A stretch of 64,000 nt of DNA from Ignavibacteriales bacterium (GTDB lineage: Bacteria; Bacteroidota; Ignavibacteria; Ignavibacteriales; Melioribacteraceae): contig JACKAB010000005.1 in the NCBI GenBank assembly GCA_020635285.1, positions 248,001-312,000 on the forward strand, written 5' to 3'. The translations under genes and the position numbers were made by a program. The notes below the pieces were generated by a model that had not been told where the DNA came from, did not search any database, and saw only the letters and a list, made by a program, of their open reading frames with translations. Of the stretch, positions 27,862 through 37,155 are shown one piece after another. Each line of letters opens with the position of its first letter. Positions within the stretch are counted from its first letter, which is position 1.

Positions 27862-28980
27862 TTAGCCTTTTAATTTTCCATCATGGCTAAATGAATAGAA
27901 AAAATTTTCAAAACTATCAGATGTTAATTTCTTTTCCGGATTTGTTGCATTCACATGGTTTACAAAAGTCATAACCATTTCATCAAATTGTTCTGGTATG
28001 TATAGCTTTCTTAAATTATTCCACTGACCAAGCTGAAGTCCCCGAGAATACTCATCATAAATGAGGTCGTTCGCTTTTTCAAAAAAGTAAATCACTTTAT
28101 GCATGTTTTCTTTATTTTTTAAAGCTTCATATTCTCTCAGTTTTTTTACTTCAATATTACTTTTTCCTTTAGAGTCAATTTCACTTTTTAATTCTTTCTT
28201 TTTATCGTTTAAGTAAAGCGCAAGTTCTGTTGTGCTAGGAGGTAAAAAATATAAACCACCTAATCTTTTAAAATGTTCATTGTTAAGCTGCACACGACTT
28301 CCAATACCGGAAAGGGTAGTGGTTATCATGTAAAAGTTTTCTGGAATATTTATTTCTTCACCGTTGAAGAAAACTTTTTCTCGCTGGTCTGCAAGTTTTT
28401 CCCAAATCTGAGGCCCAAAAAATGTTTCAGGATTAATTTTATCAAAATTATCAATTATTGCTATAAACTTTTTATCAGGCTGTTCAAAACATTTATCCCA
28501 AAGTTTTAAAAGCTCACCCTTTTTCGATTTTTCATCTTCTTCAAGAAAAATATATTTTTTATGATAAATAAGATCAAACTGAGGTGCGCAATTTATTTTT
28601 AGTATTCTTTCTTTATCAAGAGCAACTAAGTTTGCTATTCTGTCAATAATAGTTGAAGAGCCGGTGCCGGTAACACTTGAAAATACCACATATTTATTTT
28701 TGGTAAGCAGATCAAAAAAATACTTAAATTTCTCAAATTCCATTGTTGGCAGAAAAGGATCAGCAGCTAATTGATAACCGAGAGATTGATTTTTGAACTG
28801 TTGATTATGAAAATTTTCTAATAAAGATTGAAGGTCGGCTTCGGATTCTATAAGCGTTTTTACTTTTGGAGGAATTAATTCATAGGTTGAATTCCAATCG
28901 GGATCAATTTTGTTTTCTGAACCGAAATAAATAAAAATAATTAATGCAATTATAAAAAATAGGAACAGCCACTTTGCCAA
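27862..28980 (-). CDS. Membrane-anchored AAA-like protein with degenerate Walker motifs
   Basis: This 372-residue protein has an N-terminal membrane helix (4-19) and then a cytoplasmic domain of about 350 residues. It keeps an AAA/MoxR-like architecture: a P-loop position SVTGTGSST (102-110), a Walker B position FIAIIDNFD (172-180), a sensor-like MITTTLSG, and a basic segment HFKRLGGLYFLPPS. However, the P-loop Lys is Ser (S108), the first Gly is Ser, and the Walker B Glu is Asn (N178). ATP hydrolysis therefore looks lost. The C-terminal part has many lysine-rich helices. It lies between a TerB-like gene (upstream, 33 bp) and a small membrane protein. I cannot assign a function; a scaffold or nucleotide sensor is possible. 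Confidence 0.6.
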   Translation of the reverse strand: MAKWLFLFFIIALIIFIYFGSENKIDPDWNSTYELIPPKVKTLIESEADLQSLLENFHNQQFKNQSLGYQLAADPFLPTMEFEKFKYFFDLLTKNKYVVFSSVTGTGSSTIIDRIANLVALDKERILKINCAPQFDLIYHKKYIFLEEDEKSKKGELLKLWDKCFEQPDKKFIAIIDNFDKINPETFFGPQIWEKLADQREKVFFNGEEINIPENFYMITTTLSGIGSRVQLNNEHFKRLGGLYFLPPSTTELALYLNDKKKELKSEIDSKGKSNIEVKKLREYEALKNKENMHKVIYFFEKANDLIYDEYSRGLQLGQWNNLRKLYIPEQFDEMVMTFVNHVNATNPEKKLTSDSFENFFYSFSHDGKLKG

Positions 28981-29013
28981 TATTTATAGTAGTTTTTGTC
29001 ATTATCGGCTTAG

Positions 29014-29475
29014 TCAATTTTCAATTCTTTCTTTCACTTCTAGTTTGGCTGCAATTCTATCTTTGTGCGTAAGATGCAAATTATTGCATATCCTTTTTAT
29101 ATAATGATCTTCATACTTATCAATGTTACCATCTGTGTAAGCAATTTGCCAAAGGTTTTTAATTAGGTTAAACTTTTCATCATTATTAAAATTTTGATTA
29201 ACAATTTCTGTAAACTCATAAACGCTAACAGACTGTTCAATTTCTTTTTTAGAGACGCTTATAAGTTTGCTAATTTCAGAATCTGTAAGTGAAAATTTAT
29301 TTTTCATTATGCTGATGACTTTTTCTTTTTCCTCGATGCTAAATTCATCGTCAATGTTTCCAATTTCAATAAACAAAGCACATGCCGCAATTTGAATTGC
29401 TCTATTTTTATCAGTGGTTCGTTCTGTAGTTTCCGATTTTTCTTTGTTAAAAAGATCAATTATAAAGTCTAACAT
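29014..29475 (-). CDS. TerB-like (tellurite-resistance/DjlA-type helical) domain protein
   Basis: This 153-residue all-helical acidic protein matches the TerB fold pattern: AACALFIEIGNIDDEFSIEE (helix with metal-type Asp/Glu), then AYTDGNIDKYEDHYIKRICN and LHLTHKDRIAAK. It is cytoplasmic with no signal. TerB domains occur in tellurite-resistance operons and in many membrane-associated stress or surveillance systems; no TerC, TerD or kinase genes are here, so tellurite resistance is not implied. It begins 12 bp after the malQ stop and is followed at 33 bp by the AAA-like gene, so the three are probably one transcript. Confident on the fold, not on the role. Confidence 0.78.
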   Translation of the reverse strand: MLDFIIDLFNKEKSETTERTTDKNRAIQIAACALFIEIGNIDDEFSIEEKEKVISIMKNKFSLTDSEISKLISVSKKEIEQSVSVYEFTEIVNQNFNNDEKFNLIKNLWQIAYTDGNIDKYEDHYIKRICNNLHLTHKDRIAAKLEVKERIEN

Positions 29476-29487
29476 TTTATCCCTATT

Positions 29488-31051
29488 TTATTTTTCTAAA
29501 TTTTCCTCGTCGTCGTTTTTTGTTGTTTCAGCAAGCTCTCTTTTTTTTCTTTTTACCATTTCGCTCATAAATTTCTGTTAACTTTTTATAATGAAAGGGA
29601 ATGTATTCATTAACTTGGTTCCAATCAAAACGCCAATTCCAATTCCCTCCTAACTTTCCCGGGAAATTCATTCTTGCATCACTTCCTAAGCCCAAAATAT
29701 CCTGCATAGGAATTACGACAAAATTTGCAACTGAGGCATAGGCAACTCTAATTAATTCAAGCGTAATATTATCACCATAATAATTTAGGTAGCGTTGTGC
29801 CCATTCATAAAATCCTGAATTTTTTTTCTTTTTCTTTTTCAAAAAACCAACCGTAGTATCGTTATCATGAGATCCGGTAAACACCACACAATTTTTTTCA
29901 TAATTATGAGGTAAGAAGTTTTTATCTCCTTCTTCGCCAAATGCAAATTGCAAAATTTTCATTCCCTGGAATCCAAAATCATCTCTTAATTTTTCAACTT
30001 CCGGAGTAATAACACCCAAATCTTCAGCAATGATAGGTAGTTCGCCAAGTTCTTCCTTTATTGCTTCAAACATTTTTCTTCCTGGAGCTTTAATCCAGTT
30101 GCCTTTTATTGCATTTGGAGCACCGCCCGGAACTTCCCAATATGCATCCAATCCTCTAAAGTGATCAATGCGAACAATATCAACTAATTCTAATGTTTTT
30201 TGAATTCTTTTTTTCCACCATGAAAAATTATCTTTCTCAATCTCTTTCCATTTGTACAACGGGTTTCCCCATAACTGACCGGTTTCGCTAAAATAATCGG
30301 GTGGAACACCGGCAATTGTGATTTGTTTTCCTTTATCATCAACTGTAAAAATACTTTTGTTGGCCCAAAGGTCGGAGCTATCATAAGCAATAAAGATTGG
30401 TATATCACCAATAATTTTAACTCCTTTATCATTTGCATACTCTTTTAATTTTTTCCATTGATTAAAAAAAGTATACTGCAAAAATTTCTGAAAATTAAAT
30501 CTGTAATCTAATTTATCTTTCCATTTTTCAACCGCACCTTTTTTTCTAAATGCAATGTCCTCCTCCCATTCAGTCCACAATTTACCACCATGAAATTCTT
30601 TAACTGCCATAAAAAGGGCATAATCGTCCAACCAAAAGGCATTATCTTCGCAAAAGGTGCTGCATTCTTCGCTGAATGATTTTCCAGATATTTTATAATT
30701 CTGAAATGCAATTGAGAGAAGCTGGTTTTTTACTTCAATCAATTTTCCAAAATCAATATTATTATTGTTGAAATGTGGAATACTTTTTAAGTCCTCTTCT
30801 GAAAGTAAACCCTCATCTCTTAAAAGTTCTAAATCAATTAGTAAAGGATTTCCGGCAAAAGTTGAAAATGATTGATAAGGTGAATCTCCGTAACCTGTTG
30901 GCCCTAAAGGAAATACCTGCCATAGTTTTTGACCGCATTCAACTAAAAAATCAACAAAATGAAACGCATTTTTTCCAATAGTTCCAATTCCGTAATCACC
31001 CGGTAAAGAAGTTGGGTGAAGTAATATTCCAGCACTTCTTTCAAATTTCAT
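29488..31051 (-). CDS. malQ: 4-alpha-glucanotransferase (amylomaltase)
   Basis: This GH77 enzyme transfers alpha-1,4-glucan segments in glycogen/maltodextrin metabolism, and has about 520 residues. Catalytic residues are D296 (RIDHFRG, nucleophile), E343 (AEDLG, acid/base) and D396/D398 in GSHDNDT. The N-terminus (RSAGILLHPTSLPGDYGIGT) is the standard one. An extra A in the lysine-codon run near 29545 ends the frame early at KKKKRAC; the restored tail reads ELAETTKNDDEENLEK and stops at 29488. The start is ATG 31051. It leads the minus-strand run with the TerB-like and AAA-like genes, an unusual neighbourhood for malQ. Confidence 0.94.
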
Positions 31052-31132
31052 GGTATTTCCTATGTTTGCTAAAAAAAAATAAAATTAATATTGAGTTTAA
31101 ATAAATATTTTTTATTTTCGAAGAAGAAAATT

Positions 31133-31174
31133 CAGGGACTAATAATCAATTCCCTGTGTTATTTTTTAATTTTT
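31133..31174 (+). other. Hairpin plus T-run upstream of nrdJ
   Basis: CAGGGA (31133-31138) pairs with TCCCTG (31151-31156), followed by a T-rich run (31162-31174). It lies in the 270-bp divergent gap between malQ and nrdJ and could attenuate nrdJ. No cobalamin riboswitch core or NrdR box was seen here. Confidence 0.35.
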
Positions 31175-31321
31175 TTGTTGAATTTGTTAATCAATTGATT
31201 TAATTTTGATCCCGGTGTTTACAGAGTTATTCCTCAAAATCTCATCGGCAAAATTAACCAATACGTATCAAATATTATTATTTAACTCTATCTGTTAACC
31301 TATTAAATTTATGAGGATTTA

Positions 31322-34300
31322 ATGAAAATAACCCGCTATTTTACCACTGCTAACCAGGATCCATATGAAAACATAGATTTTGTGAAAAGACACTCTGAGA
31401 TTAAAAATCCAGATGGAACAATTGTTTTCCGAATGGAAGATGTAATGGTTCCAAAATCTTGGTCGCAAGTTGCTACTGATATAATCACACAAAAATATTT
31501 TAGAAAAGCCGGCGTTCCTAAATTACTAAAAAAATTGAAAGAAAAGGGAATTCCAAAATTTCTTCAGGCATCTGTTGCCGATGAAGAACTATTAAATGAA
31601 TTACCAGAAAAAGATCGGTTTGGCGGGGAAACTGATTCAAGACAGGTTTTTAATAGACTAGCAGGTACATGGACTTATTGGGGATATAAAGCAAACTACT
31701 TTGATACTGAAGAAGATGCACAAGCTTTTTATGATGAACTATGTTTTATGCTGGCAAACCAAATGGCAGCAACTAACAGTCCGCAATGGTTTAATACGGG
31801 CTTAAATTGGGCTTATGGAATTAATGGTCCTGCTCAAGGACATTATTACGTAGATTATAAGACAGGTGAACTTACACAAGCAGAAGATGCTTATACACAT
31901 CCACAACCTCATGCATGTTTTATCCAATCAGTTGATGATGATTTAGTTAATGATAATGGAATTATGGACTTGTGGGTTCGCGAAGCCAGATTATTTAAAT
32001 ATGGTTCTGGAACCGGAACAAATTTTTCAAATCTTAGAGGCTCAAATGAAAGTTTAAGTGGCGGCGGGAAGTCATCAGGATTAATGTCATTTTTAAAAAT
32101 TGGTGATCGCTCAGCCGGGGCAATTAAATCTGGCGGAACAACACGCCGCGCTGCTAAAATGGTTACGCTTGATATTGATCATCCGGATATTGAAGAATTT
32201 ATTAATTGGAAGCAACACGAAGAACAAAAAGTTGCGGCGATTGTAACTGGATCAAAATTGTGCAATCTTCATTTAAATAACATTATAAAAGCTTGTTATG
32301 CAGAGCATCCCGAAAATGATAGATTCAGCAAGAAGAATAATAAAAAATTAAATGCTGCAGTTGTTAATGCACGTAGATCTCAGATCCCTGAAAACTATAT
32401 TGAGCGTGTAATTCATCTCGCAAAACTGGGATTTACAGAAATTGAATTTCCTGAATACAATACTGACTGGAATTCCGAAGCGTATGCAACAGTCTCTGGA
32501 CAAAATTCTAATAATTCCGTTAGAGTAACAAACAGCTTTATGAAAGCAGTTGTTGAAGACACTAATTGGAATTTATATTGGAGAACTGAACTTAAAAAAG
32601 CAAAACAAGACCAACGTAAAGCAGTTGCTTGCAAAACATTGAAGGCAAGGGAACTTTGGGAGCAAATCGGTTATGCAGCTTGGTCATCCGCAGATCCTGG
32701 ACTTCAATATGATACCACAATTAATGAATGGCATACTTGTATAAATGATGGAAAAATTAAAGCGTCAAATCCATGCAGCGAATATATGTTTTTGGATGAT
32801 ACCGCTTGTAATCTTGCATCAATGAATTTGGTTAAATTTTATGACGATGAAAAACAAGTTTTTAATATAAAAGGTTTTAGACATGCTACACGATTATTAA
32901 CCATTGTATTGGAAATAAGTGTTTTGATGGCACAATATCCAAGTAAATCAGTTGCTCAAAACAGTTATGATTATAGAACCTTGGGGTTAGGTTATGCAAA
33001 TCTTGGATCGCTTTTAATGCGTCAGGGAATTCCTTACGATAGTAAAGAAGCTTACGCAATTGCTGGAGCTCTTACTGCTATTATGCACATGCGTTCCTAT
33101 GCAACGTCATCAGAAATGGCAAAGGAGCTAGGTACATTTGCTAAGTATGAAAATAACAAAGATAATATGCAGAGAGTTTTAAGAAATCATAAACGTGCAG
33201 CATTCAATGTGCCGGAAGAGGAATATGAAGGATTATCCATTTATCCAATGGGTATTGATCCAAAATACTGTCCTTCTGATTTATTAAAAGCAGCTCAACA
33301 TGATGCAACAAATGCTGTGGATATGGCAAAAAAATATGGTTTTAGAAATGCTCAAGTTACAGTTATTGCACCAACCGGAACAATTGGTTTGGTAATGGAT
33401 TGTGATACAACAGGTATTGAACCCGATTATGCTTTGGTTAAATTCAAAAAATTGGCCGGTGGCGGATATTTCAAAATTATAAATCAATCAATCCCACCTG
33501 CATTAAAAAGACTTGGTTACAACAAAGAACAAATAACTGAAATAGTAAAATATGCAAAAGGCACCGGTTCACTTTCAGGGTGTCCATACATCAACAGTGA
33601 AACATTAAAATCAAAAGGATTTACTGAAGAAATAATTAATAAGATTGAAGCACAGCTTCCTTCAGTATTTGATTTAGCATTTGCTATCAACGTTTATTCA
33701 TTAGGTGCCGATTTTTGTAAAGATGTTTTAGGATTAACCGAAGAACAATTGAACGATTATAATCTTAACATTTTAGAGCAAATTGGATTTAAGAAACAAG
33801 AGATTTCAATTGCAAATGATTATGTTTGCGGTACAATGACAATTGAAGGAGCTCCATTCCTTAAACATGAACATTATCCAGTTTTTGATGCCGCGAATAA
33901 ATGCGGAAAGAAGGGAACTCGTTTTATCAAAGCCGATGCACACATAAGAATGATGGCTGCTGCTCAACCATTTATATCGGGTGCAATATCGAAAACAATA
34001 AATTTGCCAAATGATGCATCCATTACCGAGATTGAAGATGTTTATATGAAATCATGGAAAATGGGTTTAAAAGCAAATGCTCTTTATCGTGATGGCTCAA
34101 AGTTATCCCAACCACTTAATACACTTTCAGAGGAAAGCATTGAAGACATTGAACAAGAAGATGGAAATAATGAAATTGTTAAGATAGCAGAAAGAATTAT
34201 TCACAGATATATAGCAAAGAGAAGGAGACTTCCAGATAGAAGAACTGGTTACACTCAAAAAGCAAAAATTGGTGGACAAACGGTTTACATCAGAACAGGC

Positions 34301-34915
34301 GAGTATGAAAACGGTCAGCTTGGTGAAATATTTCTTGATATGCACAGAGAAGGTGCAGCGGTAAGAAGTTTACTTAATAACTTTGCAATTGCTATTTCAT
34401 TGGGCTTGCAGCATGGTGTTCCGCTTGAAGAATTTGTTGATGCATTTGTTTTCACTAAGTTTGAACCAAGCGGAATGGTTACTGGAAATGGCAGAATTAA
34501 AATGTCGACTTCAATAATAGACTATATTTTTAGAGAATTGGCTGTGACTTATTTGAGCAGAAACGACCTTTCTCATGTTGACGCAGAAGATTTAGTTCAA
34601 TCAAAACCATCTCACGGCTCAGTTGCAGAACCAGATTATGTTAGTGAAGAAGTCATCAGTGAAAGAATGATTCATTTAGATAAATCCGGTGATAGAGTTA
34701 TGAGTAAAAAACCGGTTTCATCAAATGGAAACGGAAGCAGCCATGGCAGCGCAGCTCACAAACAGCAAGTTGCACAAATTACAAAAAAGGTGCAACACGC
34801 AAGAGTTCTTGGTTACACAGGTGATATATGTCCTGAATGCCAAAGTATGACAATGGTTCGTAACGGCACTTGTCTTAAATGTGAAACTTGCGGCTCAACA
34901 ACAGGCTGCAGTTAA
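31322..34915 (+). CDS. nrdJ: Adenosylcobalamin-dependent ribonucleotide reductase (class II)
   Basis: This intact 1197-residue enzyme makes deoxyribonucleotides with a B12 cofactor, so no oxygen or tyrosyl radical subunit is needed. Motifs: NSPQWFNTGLNWAYG, ARLFKYGSGTGTNFSNLRG, NPCSEYMFLDDTACNLASMN (C485), APTGTIGLVMDCDTTGIEPD and FKKLAGGGYFKIIN. An insertion of about 100 residues (330-430) and the long C-terminal part with a final zinc-ribbon pattern (CPECQ, CLKCETCG) are normal for the large nrdJ form. The start ATG follows AGGA. It is monocistronic, ended by a terminator. B12 dependence is noteworthy because no B12 uptake gene or riboswitch is nearby. Confidence 0.95.
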   Translation: MKITRYFTTANQDPYENIDFVKRHSEIKNPDGTIVFRMEDVMVPKSWSQVATDIITQKYFRKAGVPKLLKKLKEKGIPKFLQASVADEELLNELPEKDRFGGETDSRQVFNRLAGTWTYWGYKANYFDTEEDAQAFYDELCFMLANQMAATNSPQWFNTGLNWAYGINGPAQGHYYVDYKTGELTQAEDAYTHPQPHACFIQSVDDDLVNDNGIMDLWVREARLFKYGSGTGTNFSNLRGSNESLSGGGKSSGLMSFLKIGDRSAGAIKSGGTTRRAAKMVTLDIDHPDIEEFINWKQHEEQKVAAIVTGSKLCNLHLNNIIKACYAEHPENDRFSKKNNKKLNAAVVNARRSQIPENYIERVIHLAKLGFTEIEFPEYNTDWNSEAYATVSGQNSNNSVRVTNSFMKAVVEDTNWNLYWRTELKKAKQDQRKAVACKTLKARELWEQIGYAAWSSADPGLQYDTTINEWHTCINDGKIKASNPCSEYMFLDDTACNLASMNLVKFYDDEKQVFNIKGFRHATRLLTIVLEISVLMAQYPSKSVAQNSYDYRTLGLGYANLGSLLMRQGIPYDSKEAYAIAGALTAIMHMRSYATSSEMAKELGTFAKYENNKDNMQRVLRNHKRAAFNVPEEEYEGLSIYPMGIDPKYCPSDLLKAAQHDATNAVDMAKKYGFRNAQVTVIAPTGTIGLVMDCDTTGIEPDYALVKFKKLAGGGYFKIINQSIPPALKRLGYNKEQITEIVKYAKGTGSLSGCPYINSETLKSKGFTEEIINKIEAQLPSVFDLAFAINVYSLGADFCKDVLGLTEEQLNDYNLNILEQIGFKKQEISIANDYVCGTMTIEGAPFLKHEHYPVFDAANKCGKKGTRFIKADAHIRMMAAAQPFISGAISKTINLPNDASITEIEDVYMKSWKMGLKANALYRDGSKLSQPLNTLSEESIEDIEQEDGNNEIVKIAERIIHRYIAKRRRLPDRRTGYTQKAKIGGQTVYIRTGEYENGQLGEIFLDMHREGAAVRSLLNNFAIAISLGLQHGVPLEEFVDAFVFTKFEPSGMVTGNGRIKMSTSIIDYIFRELAVTYLSRNDLSHVDAEDLVQSKPSHGSVAEPDYVSEEVISERMIHLDKSGDRVMSKKPVSSNGNGSSHGSAAHKQQVAQITKKVQHARVLGYTGDICPECQSMTMVRNGTCLKCETCGSTTGCS

Positions 34916-34936
34916 GCGTAAAAATATCTTAAAATT

Positions 34937-34962
34937 AAAGGGGCGTTCGCGCTCCTTTTTTT
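34937..34962 (+). terminator. Terminator of nrdJ
   Basis: AAGGGGCG and CGCTCCTT pair (one G-U) around a stable TTCG tetraloop, followed by TTTTTT. Confidence 0.92.
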
Positions 34963-35014
34963 ATATATTTAAATTCTTTTTTGAAATTGGGTTTTTGTTT
35001 TGTTTGGCATACTA

Positions 35015-35711
35015 ATGAGTTTGTTAAAAAAAAATATTGATGAAGTTACTGAGAGGATTAAACAAAAATGTTTAGATTCCGACAGAAATATATCTGAAAT
35101 AACATTAGTAGCAGTTTCAAAACTTAATCCAATTGAAGCCATAAAAGAAGGCTGTTGCATTAGGTTTATCGGATTTTGGAGAAAATAAAGCTCAAGAATT
35201 AAAACAAAAGTTTGATCAATTCTCTGAAATATAAATTGGCATTTTATTGGACATCTGCAAACCAATAAAGTAAAAGATGTAGTTCCGCTTGCTTATTTAA
35301 TTCATTCTGTTGATTCAATAAAGCTGGTAAATGAGATAAATAAAAGGGCAGGAAACATCAATAAAATACAAAATATACTGTTGGAAGTAAAAACTTCTGA
35401 TGAAGATTCAAAATATGGTATTCAAAATTTTGAAGAATTGTTAAAATTAACTGAACATTGCCAAACTCTTTCAAATATAAAATTATTGGGATTGATGACG
35501 ATGGCTCCTTACACAGATGATGAAAGTGTAATTAGAAAATCGTTTAAGAAATTAGCAAAAGTTTTAAAATGATTTAGGTAATAAAGGATTTCCGCTAGAA
35601 CATTTATCAATGGGGATGACCAGTGATTTTGAAATTGCAATTGAAGAAGGTGCAACAATTTTAAGAATTGGTACTGCAATTTTTGGCGAAAGAGATTATA
35701 AAAAGAAATAA
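35015..35711 (+). CDS. YggS/PROSC-type PLP homeostasis protein (frameshifted)
   Basis: The repaired protein has about 230 residues. It is the alanine-racemase-fold PLP-binding protein that buffers pyridoxal phosphate and affects amino-acid metabolism. The PLP lysine motif is LVAVSKLNPIEAIKE. Next come DFGENKAQELKQKF, KWHFIGHLQTNK, LLEVKTSDEDSKYGI, LLGLMTMAPYTDD and GMTSDFEIAIEEGATILRIG, all normal. Frame breaks fall near 35157 (an extra G), 35232 and 35573 (an extra A). The start is ATG 35015, since the TTG 15 bases earlier has no ribosome site. Purine nucleoside phosphorylase starts 13 bp after the stop; the run continues to rluD. Confidence 0.88.
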
Positions 35712-35724
35712 TTAGGACATAAAA

Positions 35725-36548
35725 ATGAGTGAACTACTCAACAAGATTAATGAAACTTTAGAGGTAATTAAAAAAAATCAACGACCAAAGAATACCCAAT
35801 AGGAATAGTACTTGGGACAGGTTTGGGTGGATTAGTTTCTGAAATAAAAATTGAACACCAAATTAATTACAGCGAATTACCTCACTTTCCGCTTTCAACA
35901 GTTGAATCACATTCGGGTAAATTAATTTTTGGTTCAATCAATGGAAAAAATGTTGTTGCTATGCAAGGAAGATTTCATTTTTATGAAGGTTACACAATGC
36001 AGCAAATTACATATCCAATTAGAGTAATGAATTTTCTTGGAGTTAAAACTTTACTTGTCTCAAATGCTTGCGGCGGAATGAATCCAATTTATACCCGTGG
36101 AGACATTATGATTATGAATGATCATATAAACCTCTTTGGGAGATAATCCACTAATTGGAAAAATGAAGATTCTTTAGGACCAAGATTCCCGGATATGAGT
36201 GAACCTTACGATAAAGAATTAATTAATTTGGCAGAAAAAGTTGCACTTGAAAATAAAATCAAAGTTCAAAAGGGAGTTTATGTTGCAGTTCCGGGACCAA
36301 ACCTAGAGACTCGAGCTGAGTACAGATTTTTAAGAGCAACTGGAGCGGATGTTGTTGGAATGTCGAACGTGCTAGAGAATATTGTTGCTAACCATATGGG
36401 AATGAAAGTTTTAGGGTTAAGTATAATCACAGATGAATGTTTCCCGGATGCACTTGAATCCGTTGATGTTCAAGAAATAATTAAAACAGCAATGGCAACA
36501 GAACCAAAAATGACAAAAATTTTAACTGAAGTTATCAAGCAATTATAA
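35725..36548 (+). CDS. Purine nucleoside phosphorylase (frameshifted)
   Basis: This is a trimeric-type PNP (about 272 residues) that splits purine nucleosides with phosphate in nucleoside salvage. Motifs: GIVLGTGLGGLVSEI (phosphate loop), SHSGKLIFGSINGKNVVAMQ and GRFHFYEGYTMQ, LLVSNACGGMNP, VPGPNLETRAEYRFLRATGA and VGMSNVLENIVANHMGMKVL. Where the usual family reads GMSTVPE this protein has GMSNVLE, a small change near the purine pocket. Breaks near 35782 and 36141 are single-base indels. The start ATG 35725 lies 13 bp after the YggS-like gene. It sits upstream of a small membrane gene and ileS. Confidence 0.9.
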
Positions 36549-36550
36549 TT

Positions 36551-37078
36551 ATGAAAGCAACTAAATATTACGTATCACCGCTGCTAATTGCATTTTTAAT
36601 TTTTTTATCAAATTTTTTAAATACACAGCTTTTTGGTTCAGAGATTGTTAATTTTGTTGTCTGGTTCATTTTATCTTTGTTTGTTTTTGCAACCGGTTGG
36701 TTTACAAATAACACACTCGGTTGGGTGCATGGAGGTAAAATTGTTTTTGCTGTTATTGTTGCAATGGCAATCTTAAGTGCTGTACTTGTTTCTTTTTTCA
36801 GTGATTATTTTCTAACTGAAAGTCTGTTGTTCGAAAATATTATTCTATATTCTCTTAGGAATATTATGCTTGGTTCAATGGCATTTTTTGGAATGTCATT
36901 ATCTGAAATTATTACTCAGCAAAGAGGAATTGAAAATTTAAAGAATCAAGAGAATAAAAGTCTAATTAAGGAAGACCAGGCAAATTCAGCATTTATTAAA
37001 AACGAAGCAAAAATAATCGCTGAAAAAATTGTTTCGGAGGCGAATAAAATAGCTGCTGAAATAATAAGTAAGAAATAA
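36551..37078 (+). CDS. Small integral membrane protein with cytoplasmic coiled coil
   Basis: This 175-residue protein has no recognised family. The first 120 residues form about four membrane helices (near 9-25, 35-50, 62-80 and 97-115). The C-terminal 55 residues are charged and helical (QQRGIENLKNQENKSLIKED then KIIAEKIVSEANKIAAEIIS), probably a cytoplasmic coiled coil. It starts 2 bp after the PNP stop, and ileS starts 77 bp after its own stop, so it is likely co-transcribed. Nothing seen suggests enzyme activity. Confidence 0.65.
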   Translation: MKATKYYVSPLLIAFLIFLSNFLNTQLFGSEIVNFVVWFILSLFVFATGWFTNNTLGWVHGGKIVFAVIVAMAILSAVLVSFFSDYFLTESLLFENIILYSLRNIMLGSMAFFGMSLSEIITQQRGIENLKNQENKSLIKEDQANSAFIKNEAKIIAEKIVSEANKIAAEIISKK

Positions 37079-37155
37079 TAAAGACAAAAATGCTAAAAGT
37101 AAAAATTTATTTATAAAATTATTATTCAACAAAAATATTAGAACAACTACTAATT

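Noticed and set aside
29014..29475. Tellurite-resistance operon
   Set aside because: Only a TerB-like fold is present; TerC, TerD and other ter genes are absent.
31052..31321. Cobalamin riboswitch before nrdJ
   Set aside because: No conserved B12-box-like core was found, only a short hairpin.
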